This document shows, piece by piece, positions 8,758 through 11,877 of a stretch of 11,877 nt of DNA. Source of the DNA: Oehlia diaphana. Taxonomy: Eukaryota > Glomeromycota > Glomeromycetes > Glomerales > Glomeraceae. Positions within the stretch are counted from its first letter, which is position 1. Each line of letters starts with the position of its first letter. Both the position numbers and the translations under genes were made by a program. The notes beneath the pieces were generated by a model. That model searched no databases, was not told the DNA's origin, and was given only the letters and a program-made list of their open reading frames with translations. The DNA is taken from positions 99,798-111,674 of the forward strand of contig QZLH01000220.1 of assembly GCA_003833135.1 (NCBI GenBank), in the 5' to 3' direction.

Positions 8758-9221
8758 GAATGATAAAGTGTTAGGAATGAGCCAACTTCGTGCATTAATT
8801 GATTTTTCGTTAAGAGAAAAGGAATTGAATATCCCGAAGTTGAACATTCTGAAATCCCTGAAGATATTGAAAATTTTGAAGATAATACTAACATTGTTAA
8901 TTCGGAGTATTGTGAGTAAGAATTGAATGAATGGGATGAGACGTTAATAGAAGTAGCACGAATGGAGGAGGCATTGAGAGAAAATTCAAATAGTAATTTG
9001 GAAGGTGATCTTTTAAGTGAATATACACATCCAGCAATAGATAAAAGAGCAAGATGGGAGCTCAGAGTTCGTCTTTAAATCTCTTGGTTACTTAAATGAA
9101 ATATCAAATATGTAAATTTTCTAAAATATTAATAAATCTTTGTTTTTCGTATAATTAAATATTATTGGATAAAATATTTCACGTGATTAAGGTGCTTTAA
9201 ACTTTCAATAAAAAATATATT

Positions 9222-9330
9222 GGAGCTGGAATAGGCGTTGTAATTGGAAGATGGAAATTCCAAAGTGCTTCCAATCTTGCAGTGAAACTCCAGCGCCAGC
9301 TTGCAGATGGAATTACAAATTCTTGCCTTA
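9222..9330. repeat. Right-end inverted-repeat segment with CTTCCAAT motifs
   Basis: Arms AGCTGG near 9225 and CCAGCT near 9296, and TTGTAATT near 9238 with AATTACAA near 9312, can pair, so the segment can fold back. It also holds CTTCCAAT in both orientations (9243-9250, 9268-9275). It is GC-richer than its surroundings. It is either the right terminus of the hAT element or a separate small inverted-repeat insertion. Confidence 0.4.
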
Positions 9331-9783
9331 TACATGTGAGAAGTTATCTCTCATCTATTTAAAGAAAAATTAATATTACCTTTGTTAAGTTAACACTTTT
9401 GGAATTTCATTTAAACTTAGTATAATGTGCAACCTAAAAAATACGGCATGATGTTATATGATTCCATCCGTTTCTTGTCTTTCAGCCAGTACTAAATAAG
9501 GTTAGGGGTTAATGATACACTAGATGACCGTCGTACAGTACACGAATTATCGATCCAGTCGAATTTTTTAACTTTTCCAGATTTCTCAATTTTTTAATCT
9601 ATTGGTTATTTGAATTTCGAATTCAGAATATTTTGAAAGCAATAAAGAAGTCTTACTATCTATACAAATAAGTAAACGACAATGAAATAGAAATAAATAA
9701 AACGAGTTCTATCCCATGTAAGAATAGCAACAATTTAATTATTGTATAATATTGAAAAAAATCCCAATTATATTAAAAAAAAA
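9331..9783. other. Intergenic spacer and presumed promoter of the membrane-protein gene
   Basis: No gene is visible. The last 60 bp is A-rich and runs directly into the ATG at 9784 (seven A before ATG). No specific promoter motif can be identified. ggttaggggtta near 9500 resembles two telomere-type units but is too short to mean anything. Confidence 0.4.
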
Positions 9784-10879
9784 ATGTTCAAGATAACACC
9801 ACTCAACTTCTGTAGAGCGATTATTATCGTAATATTTGGCACTATCTTACTGACTGATTTTATCATTCTCTCAGTTGGTGTACATAATGACTTGCCAACC
9901 GTTACAGATGGATACTCTGAAATGACTGAATTTCCTGCCCCAATAGTGGGGTTTCAGCTTAAGAATAATTTTACAATTACGTGCCATTTCCAGCTGTTTG
10001 ATTATTATGGTAAGATCATATATTATTATATACATGCTACCCTTTACTGTATATTCATTTTACTCATTAATCCATTTAATAGATAGTAGCAACTGTTCGA
10101 AGTACTTAACTCAACCCACATTTAATGAAGAAAACGGTCAATGGACCGGAAAATTTTCGCCGATAAATAATTTGGCGTTTCCCAAGTACCAAACGTCATA
10201 TCGGCTAAAAAGAATACTTTTTAAATTTAACGTCCCTAACGACGTTTATATAGATGGTGACATTCCTGCGTTCACAATCAACGTTTTTGACTCAGCAAAT
10301 CATACATTAGCTCAAGATATGTACAAGGCACTAGTTAATAACAAGTATTATTCCGATTCATCGCCTCTTACTGCGTCAGTCTTCCGGACAAATAGATATT
10401 TTCTGGGGAGAAATTATGTAAGTAATAACGATGATAATCATGATATATGGATATAGTCTATTGATCGTTATAAAGTTTTTTAATTATAATGAAAATCATA
10501 TATATATTTTTTCAGATTTACCATGTCCGAATGACAAGGAAAATCACCAGAACGATTGTAGAATCCATCAAAGACGATTTCGGATTTACTCCAGAACGTG
10601 AAACGCTAACATATATTACAACGTTTGTTTGTAAGTTAAATGAATTAAGTAAAAAAAAATCTAAGATGTGTCGTTGATAATTAATATGTTTTCTTAGATT
10701 TAACCACGAGAAACGACTCATGGTACGCGGATGCTGCGGCTGGTTTCATGCTCGACCCGAATAGCTTCTTACTTGAAGATCAAGTTGAGCAACGGAATAA
10801 GAATGTAAGTAAATTTATTAATTAAAAAATAACATTTTGTAATTAATTATCTATACAGGACCTAGAAATATATATATAG
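9784..10879 (+). CDS. Predicted single-pass membrane protein of unknown function, at least four exons, 3' end disrupted
   Basis: Exons are 9784-10009, 10083-10417, 10516-10630 and 10698-10804. The introns are 73, 98 and 67 nt with GTAAG donors and AG acceptors, and together the exons encode 261 aa in one frame. ATG 9784 is the first in-frame ATG; the frame extends upstream only through a TTG. Residues about 10-34 form one hydrophobic segment (AIIIVIFGTILLTDFIIL), a signal anchor or uncleaved membrane helix. The remainder looks extracytoplasmic, with paired-looking Cys in FTITCHFQLF and SSNCSKYL and several N-x-S/T sites. Codons are richer in G and C than in the BTB genes. A fifth exon is expected after RNKN, but a TIR element begins 52 nt into the next intron. 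Its CAG would act as acceptor and give DLEIYI then a stop at 10877-10879. From memory, similar proteins occur in Rhizophagus and carry a second C-terminal hydrophobic segment; I could not check this. No enzymatic motif is seen. Confidence 0.7.
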
Positions 10880-11091
10880 GGGTCAGGTGATGAAAAAATT
10901 TTTTTACTATGTGCCGTACGCATTTTTTCAGGGCCGGAATTATGTTAATGTTAGTCGGTTACTATAATAGGAAATAAAATTCTGACTGGCATTATCAAAA
11001 ATTATCTAAAAAAGGAAAGATTTTCATGATTTTTTTAGCTCAAAATACGCATACTCAAACCTGACCCTTTTATATAAATTTCTGGGTCCTG
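10856..11091. mobile_element. 236-bp non-autonomous TIR element (MITE-like)
   Basis: The left terminus 10856-10888 and the reverse complement of 11059-11091 match at 29 of 33 positions. They begin CAGGACC and end GGGTCAGGT. The interior is AT-rich and non-coding, with no transposase. Flanks read ctata on the left and ctaaac on the right, which give no clear target-site duplication, so I cannot assign a superfamily. It lies within or at the end of intron 4 of the membrane-protein gene. Confidence 0.85.
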
Positions 11092-11111
11092 CTAAACATC
11101 CGATAATTTAG

Positions 11112-11177
11112 CAAGTATTTGGCCTTTAGGTAATTGGGGTAATTGCGAACATAAAATCTAAGTCGCCCAGATTGTAA
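11112..11177 (+). pseudogene. Possible remnant of the last exon of the membrane-protein gene
   Basis: After the TIR element, ctaaac and tttag resemble a branch point and acceptor. They are followed in the required phase by QVFGL, a stop at 11127-11129, and VIGVIANI, ending at a stop by 11177. Part of this is hydrophobic, as expected for a second membrane segment. In another frame GNWGNCEHKI follows, so a one-base deletion near 11126 would also explain the break. The evidence is slight. Confidence 0.25.
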
Positions 11178-11877
11178 TTTTTGTGATATGAAAGGTTCGA
11201 TGTAATACTTATGATAAGAACAATGTTTAATGATGATTATTTCTTTGAAAGGCTCGATAATTTTCTTCTGTGAAATTTTAATTTGAAATTTTTTAATTTT
11301 TTTTTTTTTTTTTGTTAAGTGAAATAATTAGAATATTTTTTACATTTCTTTAGAATAAAAATAAAGAAATAAAATCCAAGAATTTTTCGATCATAAAATA
11401 TATTTGAGATTTGTTGATAATTCATAGTTTTAAACCAACTTATTTCGATTATCTCAAATTCTACAATTATTAATACTGTAAATATGCTGATATGTTTATA
11501 CTGTATATAAAGTGTAACCCATTCTTATTCCTTTATTTCCAATAAGAAATATATGAAATTGCATTACATTTATATATAGATACTTCATTATTTGGTTAGT
11601 AAAGCAATAATTACCTCCATTATCGAAATGATCATCAATATTTTATAGTAAGTTGACTATTTTTGCACATCATCTAAATTTAACTAGAATATGCGATTTG
11701 CCGGGGGACTTTGTCCCCCAAACATAACATTTATAATTAAAATAATTTTTGATATGAATAAATTGAATTGTATGTAAAATATTACTGAATAATAAAATTT
11801 TATTATAATTAGACCCTATAAAAAATCATGTTTTTAATAAGGTTTTATACAATTTTTTCTTAAAAATAATATTTCTA
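11178..11877. other. AT-rich non-coding end of the window
   Basis: No coding frame or RNA gene is supported on either strand. The only standout feature is the GC hairpin at 11703-11719. Confidence 0.5.
11703..11719. repeat. Perfect GC hairpin GGGGGAC-TTT-GTCCCCC
   Basis: Perfect 7-bp arms (11703-11709 and 11713-11719) enclose a 3-nt loop in a background that is nearly all A and T. Such a hairpin could be the tip of a fold-back repeat or the subterminal hairpin of a Helitron, but no CTRR end follows. A transcription terminator role is not expected for a eukaryotic Pol II gene. Confidence 0.55.

Larger units (their letters stand above)
7040..9078 (+). pseudogene. hAT family transposase pseudogene with C-terminal dimerisation domain
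   Basis: Fragments in family order are all on the plus strand. Near 7040, SKLTHHLTKYVKV may be a BED-finger remnant with its Cys lost (weak). At 7327-7544 are RMSVANGFPL, a stop at 7443, then WVNHPATLEFLEFL. At about 7559-7622 is VSDSASAYAGNAAAQ. At 7724-7870 are RLRLEYTEIVFLPCFTHN and, after a frameshift, AIFKESSALKITSGKAI. At about 8047-8250 are KRWDQW, SFMLHPKYRLEYFN, a stop, a frameshift and KRLLLEFEDF. At 8290-8426 is FGICVNAASVERMWSSMG, the hallmark of the hAT dimerisation domain. After an intron (8427-8758, GTAAGT...ATAG) come LGMSQLRALIDFSLREK, another frameshift and a stop at 8917, ending at 9078. Several gaps look like former introns, so the ancestor was a spliced gene. Multiple independent lesions rule out function. 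Confidence 0.85.
6834..9275 (+). mobile_element. Decayed hAT DNA transposon, about 2.4 kb, ends approximate
   Basis: Transposase fragments (described separately) are flanked by clusters of the motif CTTCCAAT. These sit at 6834, 6866, 6927 and 6940 on the left and, in both orientations, at 9243-9250 and 9268-9275 on the right. A further copy is internal at 7341. Clustered short subterminal motifs are typical of hAT elements, where they bind the transposase. I could not find matching terminal inverted repeats or an 8-bp target duplication, so the limits given are only the outermost motifs. The element is inactive. Confidence 0.6.

Noticed and set aside
7620..9500. Exact 14-mer CAGTACTAAATAAG at 7620-7633 and 9487-9500
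   Set aside because: In sequence this AT-rich a few exact 14-mer matches within 12 kb are expected by chance, and the flanks do not align.
9500..9512. Telomere-like ggttaggggtta
   Set aside because: At most two imperfect units with no array; no sign of a chromosome end or interstitial telomere.
9742..9783. Upstream extension of the membrane-protein frame
   Set aside because: It starts at TTG, not ATG; the first ATG at 9784 directly precedes the hydrophobic N-terminus.
10489..10721. Separate small genes on either strand around exon 3 of the membrane-protein gene
   Set aside because: The plus-strand frame is exon 3 read through its introns; the minus-strand one is antisense to that exon.
1..11877. 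CRISPR array, tRNA, rRNA or prokaryotic operon signals
   Set aside because: None seen: no regular spacer-repeat array, no cloverleaf-like sequence and no ribosome-binding sites. The genes are spliced and eukaryotic.

Overview
The window looks like nuclear DNA of an arbuscular mycorrhizal fungus, most likely Rhizophagus irregularis or a close relative (Glomeromycotina). The reasons are extreme AT richness with long poly(A)/poly(T) runs, short GT-AG introns (about 54-112 nt), two BTB-BACK-TLDc genes of a type greatly expanded in that group, an eroded hAT transposon and a membrane-protein gene that resembles a family I associate with those fungi. Nothing suggests a prokaryote, a virus or an organelle.

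Layout. Positions 1-1830 (+) hold a two-exon BTB-BACK-TLDc gene (561 aa) whose linker is expanded by two in-frame tandem repeats. Positions 1831-3612 are a non-coding spacer containing an eroded BTB start fragment. Positions 3613-5308 (-) hold a convergent paralogue with three exons (514 aa). Its TLDc domain is interrupted just before the last strand by a complete ZZ-type zinc finger. Both genes start after the same poly(T)/poly(A) junction and a near-identical 12-nt leader, so the duplicated unit included the proximal 5' flank. Positions 5356-5650 hold duplicated hairpins and a GC-richer palindromic repeat. Positions 5650-6830 are mostly spacer with one weak minus-strand exon candidate. About 6834-9275 is a dead hAT element with CTTCCAAT motifs clustered at both ends. 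Positions 9784 to about 10879 (+) hold a spliced gene for a predicted single-pass membrane protein of unknown function. It is cut near its 3' end by a 236-bp terminal-inverted-repeat element (10856-11091). The remainder to 11877 is non-coding, with one strong GC hairpin.

How the parts relate. The two BTB genes are probably adaptors that could dock a Cullin-3 ligase through BTB-BACK and present a TLDc module. The second one adds a ZZ finger that keeps the acidic residues used by p62 to bind N-terminal degrons. That fusion is the most interesting feature here. The membrane-protein gene has no visible functional link to them. The general story is paralogue duplication plus transposon-driven remodelling of gene ends.
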